This document shows, one piece after another, positions 15,645 to 25,989 of a stretch of 35,538 bases of DNA. Location of the stretch: NCBI GenBank assembly GCA_020353355.1, contig CP070694.1, forward strand, positions 3,627,016 to 3,662,553, read 5' to 3'. Source of the DNA: Desulfobacterales bacterium. Lineage in GTDB: Bacteria > Desulfobacterota > Desulfobacteria > Desulfobacterales > JAHEIW01. Both the position numbers and the translations under genes were made by a program. Position 1 is the stretch's first letter, and each line of letters opens with the position of its first letter. The notes beneath the pieces were generated by a model. The model was not told the origin of the DNA. It worked only from the letters and a program-made list of their open reading frames with translations, and did no database searches.

Positions 15645-18563
15645 ATGATTAACCTATTAAAGCGATTTTGCATGCATATTATTCTGATTTTTCTCTTTAT
15701 CAGTCCCATAATACTGTTGCAAGGATGTGCCGCCAATAAAGCTGCGGAAGGAAAAGCCGAGGGAGAAAAACGGATAACGGCGATCACCACCCACGAAGAG
15801 GCCGGGTCAACCGAGGTGACCGTATCGGGAAACCAGATGTTGACGTACACATCCATTAAGCAGGTTTTCCCATTGGGTGTGCTCTTTCATTTTCCGGAAA
15901 CCTCTCTTGAAAATATCCAACCGGAGTATACGCCAGCGGATAACTCGATCATCACCTTGATCAAGGCTACAGAAATAAAAGAAGAAGACAAGACCACAAC
16001 CTCACGAATTTTTATCGCCTTGAATAAAGACGTGCCGTATGATATCAGCCCGGGTGATGCGGGTCTGCAGATAGCTTTCCCCAAAACCGCGGTTGTGGCC
16101 GCTGCAGCAGAGCCGGCAGCAACAGCAGAAAAACCTTCACCGCCGGCCGTCAAAAAAAGTGTACCGGCAGCCACCCGCATTAAATCGGTGGCCGCCACCC
16201 CCCTTCAAAAAAATATAGTGATCACGGTCAGCGCCGATGGTATCATAAAAAATTACAAGTCATTTACCATCGATGATCCCCCGCGCATCGTCATTGACCT
16301 GTATAAACTCAAAAGCCCCTTTACCAAAGAGCAACGCCTTGCGGTAACGTCTAAATGGGTAAGACAGGTGCGCCATTTCGGTCATCCGGACAAAGTCAGA
16401 TTGGTGCTCGATACCTACAAGCCTTATCTCTCCAAATTCTCGGCAACCCCGGTTGACAGCGGGTTGTTAATTCATGTGGGCACAGTACCCGCCAAACCCG
16501 CGGAACAAGAGCAGATCCCTGTTGTGACGCAAACCCAAAAGACGGCCGAGCCCGAAAAGAAAGAACCCGTGATAAAACAGCCTGCCCCGGCAGCCGCGGA
16601 AAAGCAGGAGGCTGAGGTCAAAGAAGAAAAATACGACAAGCCCGCATGGGTCAACCGTATTGATTTTTCCAGCGAAGAAGAAGGAAAATCGGCGTTAATT
16701 ATTGGAACCACCCGGCCCGTCAAATATGAAATAAAAAAAGTGAGTGATAAGATGGTGCACCTCCGGCTCTTTGACACCAATATCCCGGAATACCGCAAAC
16801 GGGCACTGATTACCACCCGCTTTGAAAGCGCCGTGGACCGCATAACCCCGATTCAGACACCGGCAACGAAAAACGAATCGTTGTTTGCAATTGAAATGCG
16901 GGAGGCGGTGCCGTATTTTGTTAACCAGAAAGAAAACGCTATCCGCGTCAATTTTTCAGCCTCTAAAATCCCTCCCAAACCCTATGAGGATGCCGATCTT
17001 CCGGCCTGGAAAAAAGTTTTGGCCGAAGGGGAAGCAGCCGCCGAGCCTGCAAAGCAGGCTGCCGAAGCCGAAGCACCCGCTAAAAAGGCAGTTGCCCCTG
17101 CGCCCAAAAGGCAACCTGTGAAAGCCGCAAAACCTCCTAAAGTTGAAACGATTATGACTGAACCGCCGACAAGGGAGGCGCTTGGCGATGAGGAAATGGC
17201 CGGAGTCATATCCGAAAGGAGAGCGGATGAATTTGATATCGAACGCCAAACCAGAGTGGATCTGTATAGCGGAGAAGAAGAACGGGTTGATATTTACGGT
17301 GAAAGAGTCATCCGAAGATACACCGGCGAGCCGATTGCCCTGGATTTTTATGAAACCGACATTAAGAATGTTTTTCGAATCTTAAAGGAAGTCGGCGGCA
17401 AGAATTTCGCCGTTGACAAAAATGTCACCGGAAAAGTCACCCTTGCCCTTGAAGAGCCGGTGCCCTGGGACCAGGTGCTCGACCTGGTTCTGAAAATGAA
17501 TCAGCTGGGTAGAATTTGGGAGGGAAACATCATTCGGATTGCCACCTTAAAAACGCTCGAATTGGAAGAAAAACAAAAACGACTGAAATTGGAGGAGGAG
17601 AAAAAAAGAAGAAAAGAAGAAGCTCTCATAACAGCCTTTCTCAGGATTAACTATGCCAATGCACAATCCGTGGCCGATAAACATATTGTTCCGCTATACG
17701 AACCCCGGGAGGGTGCCAAGGAAAAGGAACGCGGCTCGGTGACGGTCGATGAGCGACTGAACATGATTATCGTTACCGGAACACCCTCACTGGTCAAACG
17801 CGCCAAAGAAATCATTAATCGAGTCGACCTGGTAACACCCCAGGTCATCATTGAAGCCAGAGTCGTTGAAGCCAACAGCAGTTTCTCAAGAGATCTCGGT
17901 TTCGATTGGGGAACGGTCACCCTCGGCCAATTTGATTTGGGTAATGTTTTTAGCGTCGGTCCCACCACGTTTCGAGCCAATAATTTACCGGAAGGCGAAC
18001 CGACGGCGGTGCTGGGTTTCAATGTCTCCAAACTTAAGGGAACATCGTTTGATATCGTCGCTGCCCAACTTGTCGCCAGCGAAATTGAGGGCATCACAAA
18101 TATCCTGTCTGCGCCAAAGATTGTCACCCTCAACAATCAAAAGGCCAAAATAAAACAAGGCTTTGAGGTGCCGTATTTGGAACGCGATTCTTCCGGTAAT
18201 GCCACGGTGCGGTTCAAAAATGTGGATTTGTTACTGGAAGTAACTCCCAGTGTGACCTTCGACAATCGCGTATCATTGGATATATTTGTGACCAAAAACG
18301 ACATCGTCGATCCGACCGCTCCGCAACCGGCCCTGTCAACCAATGAGGCCCAGACCAAAATCTTATTGGACGACGGGGAAACCGTGGTGATCGGTGGTAT
18401 CCTGAAATCGACCCAACAATGGGGTGAAGATAGAATCCCCGGATTGGGAAAGCTGCCCGGTCTCGGCTGGCTCTTTAAAGCCCAAGAGCACGATGATGAT
18501 AAAAACGAGCTGTTAATCTTTATCACTCCTCAAATCGTCTATCTCGAACAGCAGAAATTGTAG
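15645..18563 (+). CDS. pilQ: Type IV pilus secretin PilQ
   Basis: A large 972-residue outer-membrane secretin. It starts with a lipoprotein-like signal (LLQGC, Cys 28). Three AMIN-like beta domains follow, at about 45-147, 178-280 and 335-440, joined by Ala/Pro/Lys-rich linkers; these bind peptidoglycan. The STN/N0 domain is near 565-640 (IALDFYETDIKNVFRIL), then an N1 domain, and the secretin barrel at about 760-970 with the signature VVIGGILKSTQ and GLGKLPGLGWLF. At 972 residues it is long for PilQ because of the extra AMIN domain and linkers. GGAG at 15632-15635 serves as ribosome binding site. Last gene of the operon, followed by a terminator. Confidence 0.96.
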   Translation: MINLLKRFCMHIILIFLFISPIILLQGCAANKAAEGKAEGEKRITAITTHEEAGSTEVTVSGNQMLTYTSIKQVFPLGVLFHFPETSLENIQPEYTPADNSIITLIKATEIKEEDKTTTSRIFIALNKDVPYDISPGDAGLQIAFPKTAVVAAAAEPAATAEKPSPPAVKKSVPAATRIKSVAATPLQKNIVITVSADGIIKNYKSFTIDDPPRIVIDLYKLKSPFTKEQRLAVTSKWVRQVRHFGHPDKVRLVLDTYKPYLSKFSATPVDSGLLIHVGTVPAKPAEQEQIPVVTQTQKTAEPEKKEPVIKQPAPAAAEKQEAEVKEEKYDKPAWVNRIDFSSEEEGKSALIIGTTRPVKYEIKKVSDKMVHLRLFDTNIPEYRKRALITTRFESAVDRITPIQTPATKNESLFAIEMREAVPYFVNQKENAIRVNFSASKIPPKPYEDADLPAWKKVLAEGEAAAEPAKQAAEAEAPAKKAVAPAPKRQPVKAAKPPKVETIMTEPPTREALGDEEMAGVISERRADEFDIERQTRVDLYSGEEERVDIYGERVIRRYTGEPIALDFYETDIKNVFRILKEVGGKNFAVDKNVTGKVTLALEEPVPWDQVLDLVLKMNQLGRIWEGNIIRIATLKTLELEEKQKRLKLEEEKKRRKEEALITAFLRINYANAQSVADKHIVPLYEPREGAKEKERGSVTVDERLNMIIVTGTPSLVKRAKEIINRVDLVTPQVIIEARVVEANSSFSRDLGFDWGTVTLGQFDLGNVFSVGPTTFRANNLPEGEPTAVLGFNVSKLKGTSFDIVAAQLVASEIEGITNILSAPKIVTLNNQKAKIKQGFEVPYLERDSSGNATVRFKNVDLLLEVTPSVTFDNRVSLDIFVTKNDIVDPTAPQPALSTNEAQTKILLDDGETVVIGGILKSTQQWGEDRIPGLGKLPGLGWLFKAQEHDDDKNELLIFITPQIVYLEQQKL

Positions 18564-18594
18564 GCCGCACGTTTTCGGTCTGCCATTTTTGGAT

Positions 18595-18648
18595 AAAAAA
18601 AAATTGCGAATGGGTGTAGGCGGCATTCATCCATTCGCATTTTTTTTG
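18595..18648. terminator. Bidirectional intrinsic terminator between pilQ and the TPR lipoprotein gene
   Basis: TGCGAATGG (18605-18613) pairs with CCATTCGCA (18631-18639) around a 17-nt loop. It is followed by a T-run (18640-18647) and preceded by an A-run (18595-18603), so it can stop transcription from both converging genes. Confidence 0.8.
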
Positions 18649-18657
18649 GAGTAAGCG

Positions 18658-19431
18658 TTATCTTAACTGTTTAATGGCCAGTTGCGCCTCATCGGCCAAT
18701 GGACTATCCGGGGCAAGCCTGATGACCGCCTCATAGGCGTAACGCGCTTTGGTTAAATTACCTGATGACTGGTAAGCCTTGGCCAGATCGTAATGCAAAA
18801 GGGGTTGATCCGGTGCAATTTTTACGGCTTTTTCCAGCTTAACAGTCGCTTCTTCAACCCGGTCTAAGGCGATATATGTTCGGGCAAGACCCCGCAACGC
18901 CACCACAAAATCGGGATTCATATCCAATGCCTGAAGATAGTAGTCTTCCGAGCGCGTGTAGTCTTTTATCTCATAGTAGACATCTCCCAGGTTCGTGAGC
19001 GGATAATGGGGGGTTGCATATAGGGCAATTTCGGTGGCCTTGACATAATACTCAATGGCCAAATCCCATTGCTTTTGGGCGGCATAGGCGTTTCCCAGAT
19101 TGTTCATGGCCGGACCATAATCGGGCTTGATGTCCAAGGCTTTTTTAAAATGCGGAATAGCTCGGTCATATTGTTTTTTGTAATAGTAGGCCAGCCCCAA
19201 GTCGTTCTGGAGAAAATGGTCATTCGGATTGAGTTTTTCAGCTTTTAACAGTTCTTGGAGCGCCTGCGTGAATTTTCTGTCCCGCAAATAGGCCTCACCA
19301 AGATCTCTTGTCGCTTCGGCTTCCTTGTTGCGTTTTTCATTATCCATGGATGCACACGCAACCGCAAATACGAGAAAGAAGATAAGACCTAGATCAAAAA
19401 ATCGCTGCATATTCATTTGGGGTTTCCTCAT
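18658..19431 (-). CDS. TPR lipoprotein, PilF/PilW-like candidate pilotin
   Basis: A 257-residue lipoprotein: signal peptide with lipobox FAVAC, then about six TPR units, e.g. LLKAEKLNPNDHFLQNDLGL, AIPHFKKALDIKPDY, MNNLGNAYAAQKQWDLAI and YYLQALDMNPDFVVALRGLA. Length and design match PilF/PilW, the lipoproteins that escort and assemble the PilQ secretin in the outer membrane. The gene converges on pilQ, which supports that role, but it is encoded in a different operon (serS-thrC-this gene) and overlaps thrC by 4 bp. A general TPR lipoprotein is the alternative. Confidence 0.8.
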   Translation of the reverse strand: MRKPQMNMQRFFDLGLIFFLVFAVACASMDNEKRNKEAEATRDLGEAYLRDRKFTQALQELLKAEKLNPNDHFLQNDLGLAYYYKKQYDRAIPHFKKALDIKPDYGPAMNNLGNAYAAQKQWDLAIEYYVKATEIALYATPHYPLTNLGDVYYEIKDYTRSEDYYLQALDMNPDFVVALRGLARTYIALDRVEEATVKLEKAVKIAPDQPLLHYDLAKAYQSSGNLTKARYAYEAVIRLAPDSPLADEAQLAIKQLR

Positions 19432-20930
19432 TTTTTTATCAGACCTAAAACGGCGGCAATCTCAGCGGCCGTGCGATCGACAAATTGTTTGAAATCTTTA
19501 GCGCTCAGGGGTTGACCGGGTGCCGGGGCCTTCTTGAGGTCCTTCGGCAGAATGTAAACCGGCGCATTGATCAAGGCTGTATCCGGTTTGATGTTAAATC
19601 CCGGGGGAAACTGCTGGGTAAAGTACATTTCCTGGAAGCCGGAAAATTTGAGGGCATGGGCGGTGGAATTGAGAACGGCAACATCAGCACCATCAACAAT
19701 GCCCTGTTTCTTGGCTGCAACCAACCCGGCCAGAGATTCACCGCCATGGGTGCAGGCAATATGCCCGTTACGGTTGGCCGTCAGCTGCCAATCCATGATG
19801 GCCTGTTCGTTTACCTCCACGAAAAAGACGCGTTGGCCGCCGGCCAGTTGATTGTAACGTTGCACCAAATGAATCACCCGCGGCATTGAGACCGGGTTTC
19901 CGATCATGGCCGCTTGAGCCACACTGGGTTTTACGGTCACCGGCTCGAATCTACGTTTAGCTGGGTCCGGTTCCAGATAGTAACGATACACCGGATTGGC
20001 GTGTTCGGACTGAACGCCTAAGATCTTTGGCAATGCGGCGATAATTCCGGCTTCATAAAATTTTAAAAACCCGCTAAGCACAGCGGTAATATTGCCGGCA
20101 TTTCCGATGGGCACTACCACGGCTAGGCGGGATACATCCCATTCGAAATCCTGGGCGATCTCATAGGAATACGATTCCTGTCCCAAAATACGCCAGGCGT
20201 TCTTGGAATTCAACAGCGCCACATTATAGGTTTCAGATAAGGCTTCCACCACTTTCATGCAATCATCAAAGACACCGGGAATCTCAAACACGATGGCTCC
20301 GCTGCCCAAAGGCTGGGAAAGTTGTTGCGGGGTCACTTTTTTGTGAGGCAGCAATACGGCCGAGGTGATCTGTGAGGTTAAATAGGAAGCATACAGAGCC
20401 GCTGCTGCCGAAGTATCACCGGTAGAGGCACAAATGGCGAGCACCTCTGATACCTTCCCGCTTTGAAGCAGGTATTGGATGTAGCTTAAGGCGCTGGCCA
20501 TCCCTCGATCTTTGAATGAGGCGCTGGGATTTTGTCCTTCGTTTTTAAAATAAAATCGCAGACCAACGTTTTGCTGCAAGGCGGCATTGGCCTCAACCAT
20601 GGGTGTATGGCCCTCGCCCAGGTACACAATGGCCTTCAACGGGACCACCGGCCCGATAAATTCATGATATCGATAGATGCCTTTCAAAGCCGGTTCATGG
20701 AGCATCTTGCGATAGTCAAAAACACGCTGCCAGTGCTCTCCGGGAAACTTTTTCAACTGATCAACGTCACCGTCATAAATGAGCAGCACCTCGCCGCACG
20801 CCGGACATACATACAGCAGGTTTTCGATGCCATATTCCTGCTGGCAGCCAAGGCAACGATACATCATCCGACCCGCATGGCTGGGGAGCAAATGATCACG
20901 AATCTCTTTTGGAAAATCATCAGGCTTCAC
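19428..20930 (-). CDS. thrC: Threonine synthase
   Basis: A 500-residue PLP enzyme that converts O-phosphohomoserine to threonine. The PLP lysine lies in SASFKDRG (K140), and the phosphate-binding region is [17 protein letters not shown] and [13 protein letters not shown] are further fold-type II markers. The N-terminus carries a zinc-ribbon-like pair CLGC/CPAC (26-29, 42-45), seen in many archaeal-type threonine synthases. It sits between serS and the TPR lipoprotein gene with 4-bp overlaps on both sides, so the three are translated as one unit. Confidence 0.93.
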   Translation of the reverse strand: MKPDDFPKEIRDHLLPSHAGRMMYRCLGCQQEYGIENLLYVCPACGEVLLIYDGDVDQLKKFPGEHWQRVFDYRKMLHEPALKGIYRYHEFIGPVVPLKAIVYLGEGHTPMVEANAALQQNVGLRFYFKNEGQNPSASFKDRGMASALSYIQYLLQSGKVSEVLAICASTGDTSAAAALYASYLTSQITSAVLLPHKKVTPQQLSQPLGSGAIVFEIPGVFDDCMKVVEALSETYNVALLNSKNAWRILGQESYSYEIAQDFEWDVSRLAVVVPIGNAGNITAVLSGFLKFYEAGIIAALPKILGVQSEHANPVYRYYLEPDPAKRRFEPVTVKPSVAQAAMIGNPVSMPRVIHLVQRYNQLAGGQRVFFVEVNEQAIMDWQLTANRNGHIACTHGGESLAGLVAAKKQGIVDGADVAVLNSTAHALKFSGFQEMYFTQQFPPGFNIKPDTALINAPVYILPKDLKKAPAPGQPLSAKDFKQFVDRTAAEIAAVLGLIKK

Positions 20931-22201
20931 GGTGCTATTTTTTCCATTCCGCCAAGATAAGATACAAGCGCGTCAGGGATCACCACCGCGCCGTCGGATT
21001 GCTGAAAATTTTCGAGCAGGGCCGCCAGGGTGCGACCGACGGCAAGCCCGGACCCATTTAAGGTATGAACGAGTTCCGTACCCTTTTTGCCTTTTCGTTT
21101 GAATCGGATATTGGCACGCCGGGCCTGGAAATCCTCAAAATTACTGCACGATGAGATCTCGCGGTATACACCCTGGGCGGGCATCCAGACTTCAATATCG
21201 TAGGTCTTTGCTGCGGAAAACCCTAAATCGCCGGTGCATAGCTCGACCACCTGATACGGCAGCTGCAGCTTTTGCAAAATGCTTTCAGCATCGGCCAACA
21301 GGGTCTCAAGCTCATCATAGGATGTCTCCGGTGTGGTGAATTTGACCAGTTCAACTTTGTTAAACTGGTGCTGCCGAATTAAGCCGCGTGTATCCTTGCC
21401 GTAAGAACCTGCTTCGGATCGAAAACAGGGGGTATAGGCTGTGTAGCAAAGCGGCAGCTTATCTTCATCCAGGATTTCACCCTGATGGATATTGGTGACC
21501 GGAACCTCGGCGGTTGGGATCAAAAAATAATCCCAATTTGAAAGCTTAAACAGATCTTCCTCGAATTTAGGTAATTGACCGGTATGGGTCATGCTCTGCC
21601 GGTTAACAATAAACGGCGGAAGAGTTTCCGTATAACCGTGGGATGTCGTATGGATATCCAGCATGAAATTAATTAAGGCTCTTTCTAATTTTGCACCGGC
21701 GCCGAAATATAGTGGAAAACGAGAACCGGTAATCTTAGCGGCTCGTTCAAAATCAAGGATACCCAGCATTTGGCCGAGTTCCCAATGCGCCTTGGGATCG
21801 AAGCCAAACTGCGCAGGGTCACCAACCGTTTTGATAACCGGATTTTCGGATTCGTCCTTACCCATCGGTACCGTTGAATGCGGCAAATTCGGCAATCCTA
21901 AAAGGATTTCGTCGAGTTGTTCCTGCTTCAGCGTAAGATCTTTATCGAGCTCTTTTATCCGGATTGAAACATCTCGCATCTCAGCTACCAAGATATCTGC
22001 ATTTTCACCGGCTTTTTTCATTTCGGCAATTTGATCAGAAACCACATTGCGTTGATGTCTCAGCGCTTCAATTTCTTGCAGAATCATGCGGCGGTCTTCA
22101 TCGCATTTTTGAAACGCATGTAGATCAGCTGATTGTCCACGGGCCTTCAGTGCCTTTTGAACATCAGACAAATTTTGTCTCAAAAACTTGATTTCGAGCA
22201 T
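20927..22201 (-). CDS. serS: Seryl-tRNA synthetase
   Basis: A 424-residue class II synthetase. The N-terminal long coiled coil (about 30-105) that grips tRNA-Ser is clear ([18 protein letters not shown]). The catalytic core has motif 2 [20 protein letters not shown] and motif 3 [19 protein letters not shown], with [17 protein letters not shown]. Length is normal. First gene of the serS-thrC-TPR unit; the start at 22201 is the usual [10 protein letters not shown]. Confidence 0.97.
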   Translation of the reverse strand: MLEIKFLRQNLSDVQKALKARGQSADLHAFQKCDEDRRMILQEIEALRHQRNVVSDQIAEMKKAGENADILVAEMRDVSIRIKELDKDLTLKQEQLDEILLGLPNLPHSTVPMGKDESENPVIKTVGDPAQFGFDPKAHWELGQMLGILDFERAAKITGSRFPLYFGAGAKLERALINFMLDIHTTSHGYTETLPPFIVNRQSMTHTGQLPKFEEDLFKLSNWDYFLIPTAEVPVTNIHQGEILDEDKLPLCYTAYTPCFRSEAGSYGKDTRGLIRQHQFNKVELVKFTTPETSYDELETLLADAESILQKLQLPYQVVELCTGDLGFSAAKTYDIEVWMPAQGVYREISSCSNFEDFQARRANIRFKRKGKKGTELVHTLNGSGLAVGRTLAALLENFQQSDGAVVIPDALVSYLGGMEKIAP

Positions 22202-22420
22202 ATCTAGCCTTATATTAAATATTTATAGTTTGGTTTCAACATCCTACCCGAGTGACCAGAAAAAATGCTATATTCTTATTCGATGGTATATTGCAGGACG
22301 TTTAAACACTGCCGGAGTTAGCATGCAGGAGCCATTTAGTCAACGATTATTGAATGTTGTAAGCTTCCATTATTTTGTTGCTACCGCCTCTTAAACATAT
22401 TGTAGTTAGGGAGACATCGC
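22202..22420. other. Divergent intergenic region between serS and the cyclo-ligase gene
   Basis: A 219-bp gap. It contains imperfect symmetry: GTTTAA (near 22300) can pair with TTAAAC (near 22391), CGGAG with CTACCG inside it, and CAAC/GTTG in the centre. Cyclo-ligase genes follow 6S RNA in many proteobacteria, so I looked for 6S RNA but found no long bulged hairpin of 180 nt. GGGAG at 22409-22413 is the ribosome binding site for the gene at 22421. Confidence 0.25.
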
Positions 22421-23008
22421 ATGGAAGAAATTCAAGTCGCAAAAAGTCAAATTCGAAGTGATATCGCCAAAACGTTAGCCGCGCTTTCTCAAAAAGAAAT
22501 CGCCTTAAAAACAAAAGCGATTGAAAACAAACTCTTTGATTTTGCTAATTTCTTAGAGTCAAAAATTGCGCTGCTATATGTCAACAGTGGATGTGAAGTC
22601 GCCACGCATACAATTTTAGCTCGAAGTTACGCTTACAACAAAATTGTTGTTTTACCGGCATTTAATGCCGGATCTTTTGAAATGACACTCATGAAAGTCG
22701 ACGATCTGACCAACGACCTGAAAAGCGGCTCAAGAGGCATTCTGGAACCGGATCCAGACCGTTGTAAAATTGTACCGATTGATCGGATTGATATCGCCAT
22801 AATTCCGGCAGTTGCTTTGGATGAAAAAGGTGGTCGGATAGGCTCCGGTGAAGGCTATTACGACAGGCTGATTCCCAATTTAGCAATTACCACCCGCAAG
22901 GTAGCCCTTGCCTTGGAAGAACAAATTGTTCCGCAGGTTCCGATTGAATCCCACGACAAACATGTTGATATCATCATTACCGACAGACGAATCATTTATA
23001 AGATATAA
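22421..23008 (+). CDS. fau: 5-formyltetrahydrofolate cyclo-ligase
   Basis: A 195-residue enzyme that uses ATP to convert 5-formyl-THF to 5,10-methenyl-THF in one-carbon metabolism. The diagnostic C-terminal motif GGRIGSGEGYYDR is present, along with IAIIPAVALDEKG and the SKIALLYVNSGCEVAT region for folate binding. The start ATG 22421 has GGGAG eight bases upstream. It is a single gene ending at a stem-loop shared with the convergent channel gene. Confidence 0.92.
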   Translation: MEEIQVAKSQIRSDIAKTLAALSQKEIALKTKAIENKLFDFANFLESKIALLYVNSGCEVATHTILARSYAYNKIVVLPAFNAGSFEMTLMKVDDLTNDLKSGSRGILEPDPDRCKIVPIDRIDIAIIPAVALDEKGGRIGSGEGYYDRLIPNLAITTRKVALALEEQIVPQVPIESHDKHVDIIITDRRIIYKI

Positions 23009-23047
23009 AACACAAGCGTTCAGTGCCCGGCTGAACGCTCGTGTTTT
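23007..23047. terminator. Long stem-loop between convergent genes
   Basis: A 17-bp stem with a single mismatch (23007-23023 with 23031-23047) and a seven-base loop, flanked by A and T runs of four, lies between the cyclo-ligase and channel genes. It probably terminates both. It overlaps the last codon and stop of the channel gene. Confidence 0.75.
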
Positions 23048-24044
23048 ATGGGTTCAATATTTTTTCAAGTTTCTGAAGATTGTCAACCTCTCCCACCGCA
23101 ATAACGGTATCATCCGGCCGGATAACGGCTTCAAATGATGGATTAAACAACATACTGCCATCCGGCTTTTTAATGGCAATGATAATAAGATTAAAGTTTT
23201 GCCGGATTCCGGAATCCTTCAGCATAACATCGACCAACGAAGAGGACCCATCCACAGGTATCTCTTCCATCTGAATGTCTTTGCGCGCATGCGCAAAGGC
23301 AAGGTCCAAAAAACTCGTCACTGTTGGCCGAACGATCCGATGGGCCATATTCAGTGCCCCCATTTCATAGGGCGACTCCACCCGATCTGCACCGGCCGCC
23401 TTTAGCTTGATCTTGGATTCCTCTTGGCTTGCCCGGGCGATGATTAGAAGATCAGGTGCCAGCTGCCGGGCGGTTAACACCAAAAATACATTATCGGTAT
23501 CCGTAGCCAACGCAGCAACCAGACCTTTGGCACGCTGAATGCCGGCCTTAATCAGATTGGTCTCATTCGCCGCTTCTCCGGTGACATATAGGATTCCATC
23601 TTGATCCATGACCGATATCAACTCCGGATTCTTATCGATCACGACCAAGTCCATTGGCGTTTGTCTCAAATTACGGGCTAAAACCCTTCCAATGCGTCCA
23701 TATCCACAAATAATATAATGATTCTTCAATCGGTTAAGTTGTTTGTCCAATCTCCTCCTCCCCATAATGACTCGGATTCGTCCTTCAACCATAAATTGTA
23801 CGACCGCAGCGGCGACATATAATGTGAAGCCAACACCGGAGAATATGAGAAATATGGAAAATATGCGCCCCACGGCACCGACATCATGCACTTCACGGTA
23901 GCCAACAGTGGAAATGGTAATAACAGTCATGTAGAGTGCATCCAAGATTCCCCAATCTTCAATCAGCATGTATCCGGCTGTACCGAGAATGATAATGAGC
24001 GCTGACAACACCACAGATATGAGCAAATGTCTCGTACTATCCAT
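23046..24044 (-). CDS. Two-TM potassium channel with cytoplasmic RCK (TrkA-N/TrkA-C) domain
   Basis: A 332-residue channel of the MthK/Kch type. TM1 is about 8-27, the pore loop with filter TVGYRE is 46-51, and TM2 is about 61-84. The RCK-N Rossmann domain starts at 108 with CGYGRIGRVLARNL (nucleotide-binding GxGxxG 114-119), and a TrkA-C domain occupies about 245-330. The filter reads GYR where GYGD is canonical; the TVGY core is intact. It likely conducts K+ or a related cation under ligand control. Single gene, convergent with the cyclo-ligase. Confidence 0.9.
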   Translation of the reverse strand: MDSTRHLLISVVLSALIIILGTAGYMLIEDWGILDALYMTVITISTVGYREVHDVGAVGRIFSIFLIFSGVGFTLYVAAAVVQFMVEGRIRVIMGRRRLDKQLNRLKNHYIICGYGRIGRVLARNLRQTPMDLVVIDKNPELISVMDQDGILYVTGEAANETNLIKAGIQRAKGLVAALATDTDNVFLVLTARQLAPDLLIIARASQEESKIKLKAAGADRVESPYEMGALNMAHRIVRPTVTSFLDLAFAHARKDIQMEEIPVDGSSSLVDVMLKDSGIRQNFNLIIIAIKKPDGSMLFNPSFEAVIRPDDTVIAVGEVDNLQKLEKILNP

Positions 24045-24254
24045 TTCACCGCCTTAATAGGCATGAGTCATTTTCAATTCTGATTATGTTAATATTTTAT
24101 AAAAAAATCAATTGCTTTTTGCCGCAGCCCTTCATTTGCTGCAAGAGTTATCTTCTTATCGTCGTGAAGGACGATCCATGGCCTTTGGATAAGATAATGT
24201 CCGAGAGTCTAGACCCTTGACCTTACTGCCCCTGATTTGATAGAAAAATTGTTC

Positions 24255-24914
24255 ATGGAAACAGATACACTTAAACATGAACGCCAGCGCCATGAGATGG
24301 TGCGCCAACAAATCGAAGCGCGGGGCATCGGCGATATAAATGTACTGGCAGCCTTGCGGAAAGTTCCGCGACATCTTTTTGTCAGCGAAGCTTTACGAGA
24401 TCAAGCCTATGGTGACTTCCCGCTGCCCATCGGTGAACAACAAACCATCTCTCAGCCATTTATTGTGGCCGAAATGACCCAGGCACTGGAGCTCACACCA
24501 AACGATCGGGTACTGGAAATTGGCACCGGATCCGGATACCAGGCGGCTATTTTAGCGCAGATTGCTTACCGTGTTTACACGATTGAACGAATTCGAGCGT
24601 TGTTTGTGCAGGCCCGCAAACTTCTCGACAAACTTAATTACCACAATATCGTCATGCGTTGCGCGGACGGAACCAAAGGCTGGGAAGATGAATGCCCGTT
24701 TAATGCCATAATTGTTACCGCAGGAGCCCCTGCAATTCCCGGATTGCTGATCGAGCAGTTAGCCGATGGGGGACGGCTGGTGGTTCCGGTCGGCAATCAA
24801 CATTCGCAAGATCTGATTAAAATCACCAAGGATCAAAGCGGAATTCATCAAACGAATCTGGGCGGTTGCCGATTTGTTAAACTTGTCGGAAAACATGGCT
24901 GGAGGGAACCGTAA
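24255..24914 (+). CDS. pcm: Protein-L-isoaspartate O-methyltransferase
   Basis: A 219-residue SAM-dependent enzyme that repairs isoaspartyl residues in damaged proteins. Recognised by [12 protein letters not shown], the substrate-region [25 protein letters not shown] and the SAM motif [15 protein letters not shown] (86-100). The C-terminal part has [13 protein letters not shown] 24255 fits the family start better than the upstream TTG 24237. No strong ribosome binding site. It precedes the DUF368 gene by 86 bp. Confidence 0.94.
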   Translation: METDTLKHERQRHEMVRQQIEARGIGDINVLAALRKVPRHLFVSEALRDQAYGDFPLPIGEQQTISQPFIVAEMTQALELTPNDRVLEIGTGSGYQAAILAQIAYRVYTIERIRALFVQARKLLDKLNYHNIVMRCADGTKGWEDECPFNAIIVTAGAPAIPGLLIEQLADGGRLVVPVGNQHSQDLIKITKDQSGIHQTNLGGCRFVKLVGKHGWREP

Positions 24915-25000
24915 TTCCTGAATTCGCAATTCTCAATTAATGACAACTTCAACCACTGCCATTTCTATTCACGAGCAAATATTAATGAAATACAGCGACT

Positions 25001-25975
25001 ATGAATAAAGATAATTATATGACATGGAAAGATGCTTTTTTTGCCAGCCCTGGTCCCGACTCGCTGAAAAGTGCTGCAGTGTTGTCGCTTAAAGGACTTT
25101 GCATGGGATCGGCCGACGTGATTCCGGGAGTTTCCGGCGGAACGATCGCTTTGATTACCGGAATTTATGAACAACTGATTGGCGCAATTAGATCCATTGA
25201 CTCCGCACTGATAAAAAAGGCACTGAGCGGTGAACTAAAAAGCGTGCTGGCCCAAATCCATGCGCGCTTCCTGATGTCCCTATTATTAGGTATCGGATTG
25301 GCGATTATAAGCCTTGCCCGCTTCATGAATTATGTTTTACATCATCATCCGGTTCCCACCTGGAGCCTTTTTTTTGGGCTTATTGCGGCTTCCATCTTCG
25401 TCGTCGGCAAACAAGTAAAAAATTGGTTCGGCCCAGCGGGGATCGGCTTTATCGCAGGAACTGCTGCAGCCACCATCATTGTCAATTTAATACCGGTAGC
25501 CACTCCCGAAAAATTATGGTTTATTTTTCTCTGCGGAATCATCGCCATCTGCGCCATGATTTTACCGGGCATTAGCGGTGCCTTTATTTTGTTGATTCTA
25601 GGCAAATACGAGTTCATCACCGCTACCCTGAAAAACCCGTTTCTACCCTTAAACTTCCTCATCATCGTGGTATTCGCATGTGGGTGTCTGATCGGCTTGG
25701 TAGCTTTTTCGAGAGTGTTGAATTATTTTTTGCAAAAAATTCATAACCTCACGATTGCTTTTTTAACCGGACTGATGGCCGGATCTATCCAAAAAATCTG
25801 GCCCTGGAAAGACGTAGTTGAAACCCAGATCATTCGGGGCAAAGCCTATGTCCTGGTGGAGCGCAATATTCTACCGGATGCCATTGATGGGGAGTTTTTT
25901 TACGCACTTTTGCTGGCCGTCATCGGATTTATCGCCGTGCTGGTTATTGAGCACCTCTCAAAGAAAAAAGCGTGA
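25001..25975 (+). CDS. DUF368 polyprenyl-phosphate translocase (PopT family)
   Basis: A 324-residue polytopic inner-membrane protein with about eight membrane segments. The DUF368 signature is GLCMGSADVIPGVSGGTIALITGIYE (33-58, read in two parts), repeated in weaker form as CAMILPGISGAFILLILG in the second half, which shows the internal duplication. DUF368 members were recently shown to recycle undecaprenyl phosphate across the membrane for cell-wall synthesis. Start at 25001 has no clear ribosome binding site; ATG 25019 is an alternative. It converges on the LysR gene with 14 bp between. Confidence 0.9.
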   Translation: MNKDNYMTWKDAFFASPGPDSLKSAAVLSLKGLCMGSADVIPGVSGGTIALITGIYEQLIGAIRSIDSALIKKALSGELKSVLAQIHARFLMSLLLGIGLAIISLARFMNYVLHHHPVPTWSLFFGLIAASIFVVGKQVKNWFGPAGIGFIAGTAAATIIVNLIPVATPEKLWFIFLCGIIAICAMILPGISGAFILLILGKYEFITATLKNPFLPLNFLIIVVFACGCLIGLVAFSRVLNYFLQKIHNLTIAFLTGLMAGSIQKIWPWKDVVETQIIRGKAYVLVERNILPDAIDGEFFYALLLAVIGFIAVLVIEHLSKKKA

Positions 25976-25989
25976 TCCACTGAACATGA

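Noticed and set aside
22188-22394. 68-codon frame overlapping the serS start
   Set aside because: No ribosome binding site and unlikely composition; the region is a divergent promoter gap.
22202-22420. 6S RNA (ssrS) upstream of the 5-formyl-THF cyclo-ligase gene
   Set aside because: The gene neighbourhood is typical for 6S RNA, but I could only pair a few short segments and not the long bulged hairpin expected of a 180-nt 6S RNA. A covariance search would decide.
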